A program made the position numbers and the translations under genes. 64,000 bases of DNA, from NCBI RefSeq assembly GCF_003797185.1, contig NZ_RKMH01000017.1, positions 1-64,000 on the forward strand, in the 5' to 3' direction. The stretch comes from Gordonia oryzae (GTDB lineage: Bacteria; Actinomycetota; Actinomycetes; Mycobacteriales; Mycobacteriaceae). The notes below the pieces were generated by a model, which worked only from the letters and a program-made list of their open reading frames with translations, did no database searches and had not been told where the DNA came from. Shown one piece after another: positions 17,314 through 26,653 of this stretch; the stretch's first letter is position 1; the number at the start of each line of letters is the position of its first letter.

Positions 17314-17721
17314 GGGTAACTCCTCGCACCGCCGGGTCGTTCACCGTGATCGACAGGGCACCGGCGGCTGTCCGTTCAGCGTGCGCAGCAATGCTGAAGG
17401 TCCGCTGGATGCGACCTTCCGGCTTGCTGTGCTCCCGGCTTCTCGCTCCCCGAGCAGTCGGCAGTCGGTGACGCTTGTTCGTGTCCTGCACGGTGCACTG
17501 TGACATCCCTTCCGGCCTCCGGCCGGTGTGCGCCTGCGGTGTTGGAAAGAGATCCACGGAGGCGCCCCAGCCGTACCGTGGTGGTGCGCCATCACCGCGA
17601 TCGTGTGCGAGTACGGGAGCGAATCGGCCGGACCGGGGTGTGAGCACCGGCCCTGCCTTCGTGCACACCGATGCCTACCATAACCGGAGAACCGACCATC
17701 AACGCCCAACGGAGGACCACG
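17314..17721. other. 408-bp divergent intergenic region
   Basis: It lies between the apbE operon (minus) and the MDR reductase gene (plus), so it must hold both promoters. I see a CCGGCCTCCGGCCGG near-palindrome around 17511-17525 and GGAGG before the plus-strand start. No riboswitch pattern that I recognise (FMN, cobalamin, SAM) is visible. Open frames here lack ribosome sites and domains. Confidence 0.5.
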
Positions 17722-18729
17722 ATGACGAGCACGCCCGAGAACTTCACCGCCCTGCTGGCGACCGAGGGCGATGGGCAGGTCTCCTTGGATCGCACTACGT
17801 TGTCGGCCAACGGTCTTCCAGACGGCGAGGTCACGATCGCCGTGCACTACTCGGGCGTCAACTACAAAGACGCGCTCGCGGTCACCCCGCGCGGCGGAGT
17901 GGTCCGTGCGTATCCGATCGTCCCGGGCATCGACGTCGCCGGGGAGGTCGTGGCCTCCGATCACCCCGATTTCGCCCCCGGTGATCGGGTCGTCGCCCAC
18001 GGCGGGCCGATCGGCACCGAGGCCAATGGCGGCTACGCCGACTATGCGCGGGTGCCCGCAGCACAGGTGGTCGCGCTGCGATCACTGAGTACTCGCGAGG
18101 CCGCCGCCATCGGGACCGCGGGCTTCACCGCGGCGATGAGCGTCGCCTCACTCCTTCGACACGGCGTGCGCCCCGATCACGGACCGGTGCTCGTCACCGG
18201 CGCTTCCGGTGGTGTCGGCGCGGTGAGCGTCGATCTTCTCGCCGGCGCCGGCTTCTCGGTCACCGCATCGAGCGGCAAGCCCGACGCCGAACCCCTGTTG
18301 CGCGAACTCGGGGCCGCCGAGGTCATCGGACGGCTCGTGGACCAGGAGACGAAGATCCGCCCGCTAGGCACCTCGATGTGGGCCGGTGCGGTCGACTGCG
18401 TCGGCGGCAAGACCCTGGCTTATGTCCTGAGCACCATGAACCACAGTGGCGCGGTCGCCGTGAGCGGCCTTACCGGCGGTGCGGATCTACCGACCACCGT
18501 GATGCCGTTCATCCTGCGCGGGGTCGCACTACTCGGAATCGACTCGGTGCTCATCGGCGCAGAGCTGCGCCGGTCGATCTGGTCGCGCATCGAAAGTGAT
18601 TTGCGCCCAGGAAATCTCCATCGCATCATCAGCGAAATCGACCTGGCCGAGGTGCCCGCGGCGCTCGATCAGATCAAGGCCGGAAAGCTCACCGGCCGTA
18701 CCGTCGTGCGGGTCCTCGGCGACGGGTGA
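17722..18729 (+). CDS. MDR-family quinone/acrylyl-CoA reductase (YhdH/AcuI-like)
   Basis: 335 aa zinc-free medium-chain dehydrogenase/reductase. It shows the N-terminal YSGVNYKDALAVTPRGGVVRAYPIVPGID typical of the YhdH/AcuI branch, then the Rossmann motif TGASGGVGAVSVDLL and GLTGGADLPTTVMPFILRGV. AcuI relatives reduce acrylyl-CoA to propionyl-CoA with NADPH. The ATG at 17722 is preferred over one at 17671 because GGAGG lies 8 bases upstream and the family start fits. It stands alone, convergent with the GGDEF remnant. Confidence 0.88.
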   Translation: MTSTPENFTALLATEGDGQVSLDRTTLSANGLPDGEVTIAVHYSGVNYKDALAVTPRGGVVRAYPIVPGIDVAGEVVASDHPDFAPGDRVVAHGGPIGTEANGGYADYARVPAAQVVALRSLSTREAAAIGTAGFTAAMSVASLLRHGVRPDHGPVLVTGASGGVGAVSVDLLAGAGFSVTASSGKPDAEPLLRELGAAEVIGRLVDQETKIRPLGTSMWAGAVDCVGGKTLAYVLSTMNHSGAVAVSGLTGGADLPTTVMPFILRGVALLGIDSVLIGAELRRSIWSRIESDLRPGNLHRIISEIDLAEVPAALDQIKAGKLTGRTVVRVLGDG

Positions 18730-19118
18730 GAGCCCAGGCATGGCGGTGTGTCCACGAGATTCACGCTCTCGACGCGCGCCCCGCCCCGCGCCTTCGCCCG
18801 ATACATCGCCTCGTCCGCGGCGGCCAGCAGATGCCAGGCGGTCGAGGCGTCCATCTCCCGCGGTGCCCGGATCGACAGGGACGCCAACCCGATGCTGAGG
18901 CAGACCGCATCGATCCCGGAGGCGCGTGCCGCCACGCCGCGCGTCATGACGTCGCTGACAAACCAGACCACCGCCACCACGACATCGGCGACGATGCACG
19001 CGATGACCCACGGACGCCCGAGGTCCCCGACCGGCCCGCGCGTGGGATCGAACAGCGTCACCGCCGCCACCAGCGAGAAGTTCAGCGTCGACAAACCCGT
19101 CTCCCCGTCGGCCTGATG
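18669..19118 (-). pseudogene. GGDEF-protein remnant with the catalytic core missing
   Basis: One open frame joins a membrane-like segment (STLNFSLVAAVTLFDPTRG and a hydrophobic helix ending VVWFVSDV) to the very end of a GGDEF domain (CLSIGLASL and ADEAMYRAKARGGARV). The GG(D/E)EF motif and most of the diguanylate cyclase domain are absent. The frame has no good start codon after the in-frame TAG near 19120. It looks like a membrane diguanylate cyclase gene reduced by an in-frame internal deletion and 5' decay. Confidence 0.7.
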
Positions 19119-19188
19119 AATTGGCTAGAGGATAGCGAACAACCGATTCGCGGACGTATAGACGACCTTACTCACAGCATGAGGACCG

Positions 19189-20049
19189 TCACAGGGTGGC
19201 TGTGGAGTACCTGCGCGATGTCCGCAGAGGTCGATCCCGTTTTCGCGCGGCCCGTCCGACGCGTCGTGCCGAGACGACGGAGGCGGCCCGTCCGAGGATG
19301 TACATCGCGGCACAGATCGCGGTGACGAAGAAACCGATCGGCCAATCGGTCTGCACCGACAGGGCGATGGCGGCCCACACCCCGCCTACTGACAGCACCA
19401 CCGAGGCTGCGATCGATCGACCCGGGCTGCGGGTGAAGCATCGGGCCGTCGCCGCCGGACCCACGAGCAGGGCGAACATCAGCAGAGCACCGACGATCGG
19501 CACGCTCATCGTGGTGGCACATGCCAGGAGCAGCGCGAAGGCCATCGAGATGTACCGGGTGTCGACGCCGTGACCGGCCGCCATGTCGGGCAGCACCGAG
19601 CCGAGCAGCAGCGGTCGGTACACGACGCCCACCGTCAGCACACACAGCGCACCGAGAACCACCATCGGGACGATGGCAATCGTCGACACTCCGAGGATCT
19701 GCCCGAACAGCAGCGCGTACACCTGTGAGGAGTACTGGTCGCCGCGGCTGAGGAAGAACTCACCGAGCCCCAACATGAGCACGAGGCCCAGCGCCGTCGC
19801 GACATCACGGCGGGCGCGCGCCCCCAGCGCGGAGATCGTCATCGCACCGGCGGTGGCGGCGACGCCCAGACCGAGCAGCGGGCTGGCGCCCACCAGGACA
19901 GCAGCCGCGGCACCGGCGAAGGCGCCATGCGGAACGGCATGCGCCAGAAAGGAATCCCCGCGCAGGACGACGAAGAACCCCACCACTCCCGCGATGATCC
20001 CGACGAGGGTGCCGGCGATCCAGGCATTGATCAGAAACGGCTCGAACAT
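19189..20049 (-). CDS. metal ABC transporter permease (ZnuB family), second copy
   Basis: 286 aa with eight or so membrane helices and the family landmarks GDSFLAHAVPHGAFAG near the N-terminus and VPIVGALLMFALLVGPAATA in the middle. It should pair with the permease encoded just upstream as a heterodimer for zinc or manganese uptake. The ATG at 20049 shares one base with the stop of that gene (TGATG). A basic C-terminal tail (GRAARKRDRPLRTSRR) faces the cytoplasm. Last gene of the four-gene importer operon. Confidence 0.88.
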   Translation of the reverse strand: MFEPFLINAWIAGTLVGIIAGVVGFFVVLRGDSFLAHAVPHGAFAGAAAAVLVGASPLLGLGVAATAGAMTISALGARARRDVATALGLVLMLGLGEFFLSRGDQYSSQVYALLFGQILGVSTIAIVPMVVLGALCVLTVGVVYRPLLLGSVLPDMAAGHGVDTRYISMAFALLLACATTMSVPIVGALLMFALLVGPAATARCFTRSPGRSIAASVVLSVGGVWAAIALSVQTDWPIGFFVTAICAAMYILGRAASVVSARRVGRAARKRDRPLRTSRRYSTATL

Positions 20050-20942
20050 CAGCTCGGCACCGGCACCGCGACGGGGACGTGGCGCCGGCGGCCTGCCGAC
20101 ACCACGCGCGCGAGGAGATAGGCGAGGAACACCAGCGTCACGATGCAGAAGCTGACCGGCCAATTGCCGTGCGTACCAGCCCAATAGTGGCTCTCATAGG
20201 AGAGCAGACAACCCAGCCAGGTGGCGGCCACGCCGAGAATGACCGAGAGCAGGATCGCGGTGGAGAACCGCCGGGTCACCAGCAGCGCGGTCGCCGGTGG
20301 CCCGATGAGCAGCGCGGTGGACAGGATGACGCCGATCGTCAGCGACGACAACTCCACCGCCAGGGCCAAGGCGATCAGGAAGGCGCAGCCGGACAACCGA
20401 ACTCGCACGCCGGCGGCGGTGGCGAGGTCATGGTCGACGAGGTCGAGTTGCAGCCACCGGTACATGGCTGCCACCACGGCGAGTGCGACGAGGCCGAGGG
20501 CGACGACGACCGGCACCAGTGCCCGATCGATGACGAACAGCGATCCGAACAGCACCGACACCGTGGCGTCGTGTGACGCGCCGGAACCGTTGGTGGTCGC
20601 CAAGTACAGCAGCAGCGAGGTCAGGCCCAGACCGAACCCGAGGATCACCCCGGTGGCCACGTCGCGACCCTGGATACGGCGAATCCCGATGGCCTCCATG
20701 AGAAGTGCCGCGAGAACGCCGGCCCCCACGAATCCCCAGAGCTGACTGATGCCGAGGAGGAACGACGCCGAACCGCCGACGGCGCCGAGGTCGGCGAGTG
20801 CGTGACCGGCGAAGGACTGCCCACGCACGACGGTGAAGACGCCCACGACGGCGGCGACCGCGGCCACGAAACCACCCACCAGCAGTGCGGTCTGGACCGA
20901 TTCGGTGGTGAAGAATCCGGTGAGCCACTCATTTCCGCTCAT
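20049..20942 (-). CDS. metal ABC transporter permease (ZnuB family), first copy
   Basis: 297 aa, polytopic. Landmarks are RGQSFAGHALADLGAVGGSA and LTIGVILSTALLIGPPATALL, as in ZnuB/MntB-type permeases. It forms the membrane channel of the importer with the next gene's product and the upstream ATPase. Seven bases separate its start from the ATPase stop. The C-terminus ends with a basic stretch (GRRRHVPVAVPVPS). Confidence 0.9.
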   Translation of the reverse strand: MSGNEWLTGFFTTESVQTALLVGGFVAAVAAVVGVFTVVRGQSFAGHALADLGAVGGSASFLLGISQLWGFVGAGVLAALLMEAIGIRRIQGRDVATGVILGFGLGLTSLLLYLATTNGSGASHDATVSVLFGSLFVIDRALVPVVVALGLVALAVVAAMYRWLQLDLVDHDLATAAGVRVRLSGCAFLIALALAVELSSLTIGVILSTALLIGPPATALLVTRRFSTAILLSVILGVAATWLGCLLSYESHYWAGTHGNWPVSFCIVTLVFLAYLLARVVSAGRRRHVPVAVPVPS

Positions 20943-20949
20943 GTGGCCC

Positions 20950-21753
20950 CTACACCCCGAGTGCGTCGTGCGCGACGAGACCGGGCGAGGACATCCGGTC
21001 GTCGGCGAGCACCAGGATTCGCCCGTCGGTGCGGATGACGCGGATGGGCCGTCCGTAGAGCCCGCTGAGCACCTCGGTGGTGATCACCTCGTCGGGGCGG
21101 CCGTCGACGGCCGCGCCACCGGCGAGGTAGACGACGCGATCCATCACAGGCAGGAGCAGATTGATGTCGTGGGCGGTCATCACGATGCTCACCCCCGTGG
21201 TGCGGCGTAAGGTGTCGAGGAGATCCACGATGTCCGAGGAGCTGCCGGGGTCGAGGCCCGCCAACGGTTCGTCGAGGAGTAACAGTTGCGGTTTTCGGAT
21301 CAGCGCGTGCGCGAGCAGGACGCGTTGCTGTTGTCCCCCGGAAAGCTCGCCGATGCGCTTGTCGGCGAAGCGCGACGCGCCCACCGCTTTGAGCGCCTCG
21401 TCGACGATGGGCCGTAACCTACTGCGCCGCAGCGGTATACCGAGTCTCCCGCCATCGACGCCGAGGGCCACGATGTCGCGGGCCCGCAACGGGGTGTCGG
21501 CGTCGACGCCGACCTTCTGCGGGAGGTACCCAATCGCGCCACGCGGGGGCCGATGTACCTGCCCGGAGTTCGGACGAAGCACTCCGAGCAGCACGCGCAG
21601 CAGCGTCGTCTTGCCGGCGCCGTTGGCACCGATCAGTCCCACGAACTCTCCCGGCGCCACCTCGACGGAGACGTCGCCGAGCACCGGTTGGCCGCCCAGA
21701 CTCACCCGGATGTCGTGTGCGGCGAGAACAATCGAGTTCGCGGGACCTTCCAC
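20950..21753 (-). CDS. metal ABC transporter ATP-binding protein (ZnuC/AztA-like)
   Basis: 267 aa from the GTG at 21753, which lies just after the binding-protein stop. The longer frame to 21807 overlaps that gene. It has Walker A GANGAGKTT, Q-loop GYLPQKVG, signature LSGGQQQRV, Walker B LLLLDEPLAGLD and the H-loop MTAHDIN. It powers uptake of Zn2+ or Mn2+ through the two permeases encoded downstream. Confidence 0.92.
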   Translation of the reverse strand: MEGPANSIVLAAHDIRVSLGGQPVLGDVSVEVAPGEFVGLIGANGAGKTTLLRVLLGVLRPNSGQVHRPPRGAIGYLPQKVGVDADTPLRARDIVALGVDGGRLGIPLRRSRLRPIVDEALKAVGASRFADKRIGELSGGQQQRVLLAHALIRKPQLLLLDEPLAGLDPGSSSDIVDLLDTLRRTTGVSIVMTAHDINLLLPVMDRVVYLAGGAAVDGRPDEVITTEVLSGLYGRPIRVIRTDGRILVLADDRMSSPGLVAHDALGV

Positions 21754-21757
21754 CGGA

Positions 21758-22678
21758 TCAGAGTTTCTCGGTCGAGGTGCCGTCGGTGACCGCCTTGGAC
21801 ATCGCATCGAGTTCGGCGGTCATCCACCGTTGGTAGGTGTAGCCGGTGGGCATCGTCTCGTACACGCCGACCACCGGAATCCCGTGCTGCCTGGACAGTG
21901 CCAGGTACTTGCTGGTGGTGTCATCGGTGACCTGCTGGTTGTAGAGGAAGACCTTGACCTGCTTGTCGCTCAGCAGCGAATCCTGCAGCGTCGAGTCCTG
22001 AGGCGACGGATCGGTGTCGTTCATGATCGCCGCCTGCAGAGTCCACGGCGTCTTGATGTCGGTGCCCGCCGCCTGCAGCATGTAATCGGCGACCGGCTCG
22101 GTGACGGCAACCGGTGTCGCGGGGTGGGTCTTGGCAAAGCTCGCCAGGGCTGTTGTCCAGGGCTGCAGCGAGGCGACGAATGCCGCCGCGTTCTTCTCGA
22201 ACTCGTCCTTGTGGGCGGGTTGCAGCGTAGCGAGATCGTCGGCGATGGCCTTGGCCACCGCCGGCATCGTCTTGGGGTCGTACCACAGGTGCGGATTGGG
22301 GGTGGAGTCCGGGAGTCCGAGTACCTGTTGGGCCACAATGACCTTGCGACCGTTGGCCGGAGACGCCTGCTCGAGCTTCGACATGAAGTCGTCGTAGCCC
22401 ACCCCGTTCTGTACCACCAGGGTCGCGTCGCGGAGTTCCTCTGCCACCGCCGGACTCGCCTCGTAGGTGTGCGGGTCGGTGTTGGGGTCGCTCATAATCG
22501 CCGAGACCGATACGTAGTGACCACCGACCTGCGAGATCACGTCGGCGTACTCGTTTTCCGCAGCCACGGCATGGATCGTCGAGTCGTCGGACCCGCCCGA
22601 CGAACTCGAACATCCGGCGATACCGACCACCACGGCCGCAGCGGCCACGGCCGCCACCGCCATTCTGCTGATGCGCAC
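21758..22678 (-). CDS. zinc/manganese-binding lipoprotein (ZnuA/AztC family)
   Basis: 306 aa. A lipoprotein signal with lipobox VGIAGC at about 18-23 anchors it outside the membrane. The mature part shows the cluster A-I binding protein pattern: VISQVGGHYVSVSAIMSDPNTDPHTYEASP, PNPHLWYDPKTMP and a late IPVVGVYETMPTGYTYQRW. The usual metal-binding His residues are recognisable in the DPHTYE and NPHLW segments. The His-rich loop of ZnuA is lacking. It is the first gene of the importer operon, with a Zur-like box upstream. Confidence 0.9.
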   Translation of the reverse strand: MRISRMAVAAVAAAAVVVGIAGCSSSSGGSDDSTIHAVAAENEYADVISQVGGHYVSVSAIMSDPNTDPHTYEASPAVAEELRDATLVVQNGVGYDDFMSKLEQASPANGRKVIVAQQVLGLPDSTPNPHLWYDPKTMPAVAKAIADDLATLQPAHKDEFEKNAAAFVASLQPWTTALASFAKTHPATPVAVTEPVADYMLQAAGTDIKTPWTLQAAIMNDTDPSPQDSTLQDSLLSDKQVKVFLYNQQVTDDTTSKYLALSRQHGIPVVGVYETMPTGYTYQRWMTAELDAMSKAVTDGTSTEKL

Positions 22679-22703
22679 TCTCGATCCGTTCCGGGCTCAC
22701 GCC

Positions 22704-23201
22704 CTACTGGCAACGACAACCATTAACAGGAGGAGGATACGACGCAAACCGAGCGACAGCCACCCCGTCGGGCGATATGCGAAGAAGATCGTCTATCGGG
22801 CGATAAGTACCAGATGCGCTGGCACGCATGTATTTTCGATGCCCGCCGCGGAACGTCGATCCGACTTCGAGAGCCAGGTCGTCGAGATCGGCGAGCGTCT
22901 TACACTGCGCCATCAACGAGTTATAGGTCCGCAAGCGGACCCGATCGGCATCGCCGACACGAAGCACCGTGCTCCATCGCATCATCGGGCTGTCGGCACC
23001 ATGCTGAACCACGTCGAGTGTGATCCGTGCCGCGTCGAGGTCGGCGTCACGCACGGTGTAGACGCGGGAGCGGGCCTCGGCGTCGTCGAGGCCGATCCGG
23101 ACCGCCACATTCGGCCGCGCCCACGTAGAGTCCCGAGCCGCTTCACCGATGTCCAGCACCACACGCAGCAGTCCGGCACTGGTTCGCATGATGCGCACCA
23201 C
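22704..23201 (-). pseudogene. siderophore-interacting protein (SIP) N-terminal fragment
   Basis: The first 75 or so codons read like the FAD-binding N-domain of SIP/ViuB flavoproteins: MRTSAGLLRVVLDIGE, then RSRVYTVRDADLDAARITLD, then VVQHGADSPMMRWS. After VGDADRVRL the similarity stops, and the rest of the frame runs into the promoter of the metal importer. The NAD(P)H-binding half is gone. Intact SIPs reduce ferric siderophores in the cytoplasm. Confidence 0.55.
22714..22728. promoter_or_regulatory. possible Zur (FurB) box upstream of the metal importer
   Basis: CGACAACCATTAACA matches the mycobacterial-type 15-base palindrome TGATAATCATTATCA at 11 positions, with the central A-A-x-C-A-T-T-A kept. 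It lies 36 bases upstream of the lipoprotein start. Zinc-responsive repression would fit the operon, but the match is partial. Confidence 0.5.
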
Positions 23202-23328
23202 TCGTGCGGTGAGGTCGGTGAGCCCACTGCGATGCTCGTCGCCGCGCAGTGATGTCTGATCGGGGTCACCCGATCAGGCGGACGGAGTGGCGAACTCGGT
23301 GGCCATACGCGCTACCATCAATTAGTTT

Positions 23329-24006
23329 ATGGGTACTATAAAAATCATGGACGAGAAGGTGAGCCTGAGTGCCGACGCCCCGGCGCCACCTCGGCGTCGG
23401 GGCCGCCCACCGACCCTCGACCGTGCTCGCATCATCGCCACCGGAATCGAGATGACGCTTCCCGCAGTAACTTTCGCCGGATTGGCCAAGCAGCTCGGGG
23501 TGACCCAGGCGGCGTTGTACAAACACGTGGACGGCCTCGGCGAACTGCGCACACTCATCGCCGAGCAGATCTTCCTCGACTGGTCGATCCCCGACCCGCA
23601 CCCAACCCTCCCGATCCACGAGTACCTCCTCGACTTCGCGCTGTCGATACGTCTGCTCGCGCACCACCACCCCGGCATCACCCCGTTTCTCACCCGTCGT
23701 ACCGACACCACCGCGACGATGGTCGCCAAGATCGGCGCGCACCACCATCGCGTCGCCGCGGTGTACGACCTGGACCCGGCAACCGCGCGGACCCTGCTCT
23801 CCGGCATCGCGTTTGCCGCTGTCGCACTGGCCGATACCGTCTACGCCTCCTACGGGTGGGAGAAACGACCGTCGAGCGCACGCGCCGACCTCCCCGACGA
23901 CGACATCGAGACCGACCTCCGATGGACCGTCAAGGCCCTCGTTGTGGGGTCGCTGCACGTTGCCGGACTCGACGTGGATCCCGGACCGCGGTGGCGTCGG
24001 ACGTAG
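23329..24006 (+). CDS. TetR-family regulator
   Basis: 225 aa. A basic RRRGRPPTLDRARIIATG leads into the helix-turn-helix (VTFAGLAKQLGVTQAALYKHVDG, about 45-67). The helical ligand domain is His-rich in the middle (LLAHHHPGITPF, GAHHHRVAAVY), which could matter for a metal ligand since the gene is divergent from the metal importer region, but this is only a guess. ATG at 23329 or 23347 is possible. The upstream DNA is AT-rich (ATTAGTTTATGGGTACTATA). It is followed after 171 bases by an alcohol dehydrogenase gene. Confidence 0.85.
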   Translation: MGTIKIMDEKVSLSADAPAPPRRRGRPPTLDRARIIATGIEMTLPAVTFAGLAKQLGVTQAALYKHVDGLGELRTLIAEQIFLDWSIPDPHPTLPIHEYLLDFALSIRLLAHHHPGITPFLTRRTDTTATMVAKIGAHHHRVAAVYDLDPATARTLLSGIAFAAVALADTVYASYGWEKRPSSARADLPDDDIETDLRWTVKALVVGSLHVAGLDVDPGPRWRRT

Positions 24007-24177
24007 ACCTGGCGCGATCTCCGCAAATCACCCCGGACCGGCATCCGCGACGGTGTGCGCTGCGAGTATGCGCGCGCGGCCATATGTGAGCACAATGGAT
24101 GGTGCAGGCAATCGAGTAGAGCCGCGCCACTCCCCCGACCTCCCTCGGGTTGCGGCGTGCGCTCGGGAAGGACACCC

Positions 24178-25227
24178 GTGACGACCACCGTCAACGCCTA
24201 CATCGCCACCGCACCCGACCAGCCGCTGTCGAAGACCACCATCGAACGTCGGGACCTCGCGCCGCGCGACGTTCTCATCGACATCGCCTACGCGGGCATC
24301 TGCCACTCCGACATCCACACCGCCCGCAACGAGTGGGGCGGCACCACCTATCCGGTGGTTCCCGGCCACGAGATCACCGGCACCGTCTCAGCGGTCGGTG
24401 CCGAGGTCACCCGGCACAAGGTCGGCGACCGCGTCGGCGTCGGCTGTTTCGTCCAGTCCTGTGGCGAGTGCGGCCCCTGCAAGGACGGTGACGAACAGTA
24501 CTGCGTGAAAGGTGCTGTGGGAACCTACAACTCCACCACCTACGAGGGTGAGTTCACCCACGGTGGCTATTCGCAGCAGGTCGTGGTGACCGAGGACTTC
24601 GTGCTGCGGATTCCCGACGGCCTGAAGCTGGATGTGGCCACCCCACTGCTGTGTGCGGGCATCACGCTGTACTCGCCGTTGAAGCACTGGGGCGCCGGGC
24701 CGGGCAAGAAGGTCGCCATCATCGGCATGGGCGGGCTCGGGCACGTGGGCGTCAAGATCGCCCACGCCCTCGGCGCCGAGGTAACCGTACTCAGCCAGTC
24801 GATGCGAAAAGAGGAGGACGGCAAGCGGTTCGGCGCGGATCACTATTACACGACCAGTGACGAGTCGACCTTCCGCACGCTGCGCAACGAATTCGATCTG
24901 ATCCTCAACACCGTGTCGGTCAACCTCGACCTCAACCAATACCTCTCGTTGCTCGCGGTCAACGGCACCTTCGTCGAACTCGGGCTACCCGAGCATCCAC
25001 TGCAGCTCAAGGCATTCCCGCTGCTGAACAATCGGCGCTCGCTGGCCGGGTCGATGGTCGGCGGAATCGCCCCGACCCAGGAGATGCTCGACTTCTGCGC
25101 CGAGCACGGCATCGGCGCAGAGATCGAGACGATCAGCGCCGATGGGATCAACGAGGCCTACGATCGCGTCGTCGACAGCGACGTGCGCTACCGCTTCGTC
25201 ATCGACGCGGCGACCCTTGCCGACTGA
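24178..25227 (+). CDS. zinc-dependent NADP(H) alcohol dehydrogenase (AdhC/cinnamyl alcohol dehydrogenase family)
   Basis: 349 aa. Catalytic zinc ligands are Cys42 (GICHSD) and His64-Glu65 (PGHEITG). Structural zinc cysteines are 95, 98, 101 and 109 ([11 protein letters not shown]...YC). The nucleotide-binding motif is [13 protein letters not shown]. This branch reduces a broad range of aldehydes with NADPH. GTG at 24178 is chosen because AAGGA lies upstream and the homologous N-terminus starts there. A strong bidirectional hairpin follows at 25252. Confidence 0.92.
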   Translation: MTTTVNAYIATAPDQPLSKTTIERRDLAPRDVLIDIAYAGICHSDIHTARNEWGGTTYPVVPGHEITGTVSAVGAEVTRHKVGDRVGVGCFVQSCGECGPCKDGDEQYCVKGAVGTYNSTTYEGEFTHGGYSQQVVVTEDFVLRIPDGLKLDVATPLLCAGITLYSPLKHWGAGPGKKVAIIGMGGLGHVGVKIAHALGAEVTVLSQSMRKEEDGKRFGADHYYTTSDESTFRTLRNEFDLILNTVSVNLDLNQYLSLLAVNGTFVELGLPEHPLQLKAFPLLNNRRSLAGSMVGGIAPTQEMLDFCAEHGIGAEIETISADGINEAYDRVVDSDVRYRFVIDAATLAD

Positions 25228-25251
25228 TACGGCACACAGCATCGCGGAAAG

Positions 25252-25289
25252 AACTGCGGGGCACCGGTTCATACCGGTGCCCCGCAGTT
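25252..25289. terminator. bidirectional terminator between adh and glutathione peroxidase
   Basis: Perfect 16-bp arms (AACTGCGGGGCACCGG and its complement, 25252-25267 and 25274-25289) with a 6-nt loop TTCATA. It sits between two convergent genes and can serve both. Confidence 0.88.
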
Positions 25290-25322
25290 GTTGTCCGAGA
25301 CGTTCGTGCTCGATAGCCGCCG

Positions 25323-25799
25323 TCAGAGCACTTTGTCGATATCGTCGGTGAGCTTCTCCGGCTTGACCGTCGGCGCGAACCGCGCGACCACCGCACCCGA
25401 CTTGTCGACAAGGAACTTGGTGAAGTTCCACTTGATCCGACTACCCAGGATTCCTGACTTCTGTTGGCGCAGCCACTGATACAGCGGATGAGCGTCGTGA
25501 CCGTTGACGTCAACCTTGGCGAACATCGGAAAGGTCACGTCGTAGGTCAACGAGCAGAAGTTCTTGATCTCGTCCTCGTCACCGGGCTCCTGGTGCGCGA
25601 ACTGATCGCACGGGAATCCGAGGACCACCAGCCCCTGGTCGGCGTACTCGCGGTGCAGCTTCTCCAGACCCTGATACTGGGGTGTGAATCCGCATTTGGA
25701 GGCGGTGTTCACGATGAGCAGCGGATGGCCGCGATAGGTGCTCAGATCGACGGGATTGCCGTCGATGTCGGTGGCGGTGAAGTCGTAGGCAGTGGTCAC
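25323..25799 (-). CDS. glutathione-peroxidase-family thiol peroxidase
   Basis: 158 aa. It has the three family boxes: VNTASKCGFTPQY with peroxidatic Cys36 (no selenocysteine), GFPCDQFAHQEPG with Gln66 and possible resolving Cys64, and KWNFTKFLVD with the Trp-Asn pair. Bacterial Cys-type members use thioredoxin or mycothiol-linked systems to reduce hydroperoxides. GTG start. Convergent with adh across the shared terminator. Confidence 0.93.
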   Translation of the reverse strand: MTTAYDFTATDIDGNPVDLSTYRGHPLLIVNTASKCGFTPQYQGLEKLHREYADQGLVVLGFPCDQFAHQEPGDEDEIKNFCSLTYDVTFPMFAKVDVNGHDAHPLYQWLRQQKSGILGSRIKWNFTKFLVDKSGAVVARFAPTVKPEKLTDDIDKVL

Positions 25800-25937
25800 G
25801 AGATCCCCCGGGGTCGTATGTCGGTGACGTCACATCGAGCCTACGCCCGCCCGTTCATGCGGTGACGGCGGTGACGCCACCGTTTGTTGGTGACGCCACC
25901 GCCATCGAGTCCCCATCGGGGATGCGGGATCCGGGTG

Positions 25938-26117
25938 TCAGCGCGAACCGGGCGTGCGCTGCTCACCGGGGATCGGCTCCGCCTGGGTGTCGGGACCGTC
26001 ATCGTGGGGCGTGTACGGATACTCCTCGACACCGGAGTCGTCGGTGACCTCGACGGTCTGTTCCACCCAGTCGGCCTCGTCGGCCTTCGGAAACGGTTCT
26101 TGTGCAGGCATGTTCAT
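25938..26117 (-). CDS. small acidic hypothetical protein
   Basis: 59 aa (MNMPAQEPFPKADEADWVEQ...), strongly acidic, with no hydrophobic segment. AGGAGG lies 5 bases before the ATG at 26117. GTG at 26120 and ATG at 26111 are alternatives. It lies 66 bases downstream of hsp20 on the same strand and could share its heat-shock transcript. No family recognised, but short proteins with an EPFPKADEAD-like start are familiar in mycolata. Confidence 0.65.
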   Translation of the reverse strand: MNMPAQEPFPKADEADWVEQTVEVTDDSGVEEYPYTPHDDGPDTQAEPIPGEQRTPGSR

Positions 26118-26183
26118 CACAACCTCCTGCGTTGTCCTCGGTTCCCCGGCCGGCCATGGGGTGCCTCTGCCCGACCGGTTGTC

Positions 26184-26630
26184 TCAGCCCGATGTTCCGG
26201 CCGCGATCGCGTGCGGATCGCTCTTGGTCTCGACGGCGATCTTGCGCGGCTTGGCCTCCTCGGCGAGCGGGATGCTCACATGCAGCACACCGTTGTCGTA
26301 GGTCGCCGAGATGCGCGCCGGGTCGATGCCGTCACCCAGGGTGATCTGGCGGCGATAGCTCCCCGAGAACCGCTCACTGGCCAGCCATTGCACTCCGTCG
26401 TCAGACGGGGCGCTGCGCTGCGCAGAGAGGGTCAGCACACCGTTGTCCACATTGACGTCGATCGATCCGGGATCGGCGCCGGGCATGTCGGCGATCAGCA
26501 TGTAATGATCGCCGACCTTGTACAGGTCCAGCGGCATGAACCGCGGGGCGCGCTGACTGCCGGCCATCGAGCCGGTCATCAATCCCCGAGCAAGCGCGTC
26601 GACATCACTGAACGGATCAAAACGAAGCAC
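26184..26630 (-). CDS. Hsp20/alpha-crystallin small heat shock protein
   Basis: 148 aa. N-terminal LRFDPFSDVDALARGL, then the alpha-crystallin domain from about 35 (PLDLYKVGDHYMLIADMPGADPGSIDVNV) to the closing YDNGVLHVSIPL, then a short tail. The chaperone holds unfolding proteins without ATP. GTG at 26630 fits AGGAGG 8 bases upstream. A CIRCE box about 97 bases upstream implies HrcA control, and a hairpin lies in the leader. Resembles mycobacterial Hsp18/HspX-type proteins. Confidence 0.93.
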   Translation of the reverse strand: MLRFDPFSDVDALARGLMTGSMAGSQRAPRFMPLDLYKVGDHYMLIADMPGADPGSIDVNVDNGVLTLSAQRSAPSDDGVQWLASERFSGSYRRQITLGDGIDPARISATYDNGVLHVSIPLAEEAKPRKIAVETKSDPHAIAAGTSG

Positions 26631-26653
26631 AGCACTCACCTCCTGAAGACCAG

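Noticed and set aside
17341-18000. 219-aa minus-strand frame before and across the MDR reductase gene
   Set aside because: Overlaps the reductase start in antisense; no motif.
21161-22726. 521-aa plus-strand open frame
   Set aside because: Lies opposite the metal importer ATPase and binding protein genes, which have clear motifs; composition is Arg/Val/Gly shadow-like.
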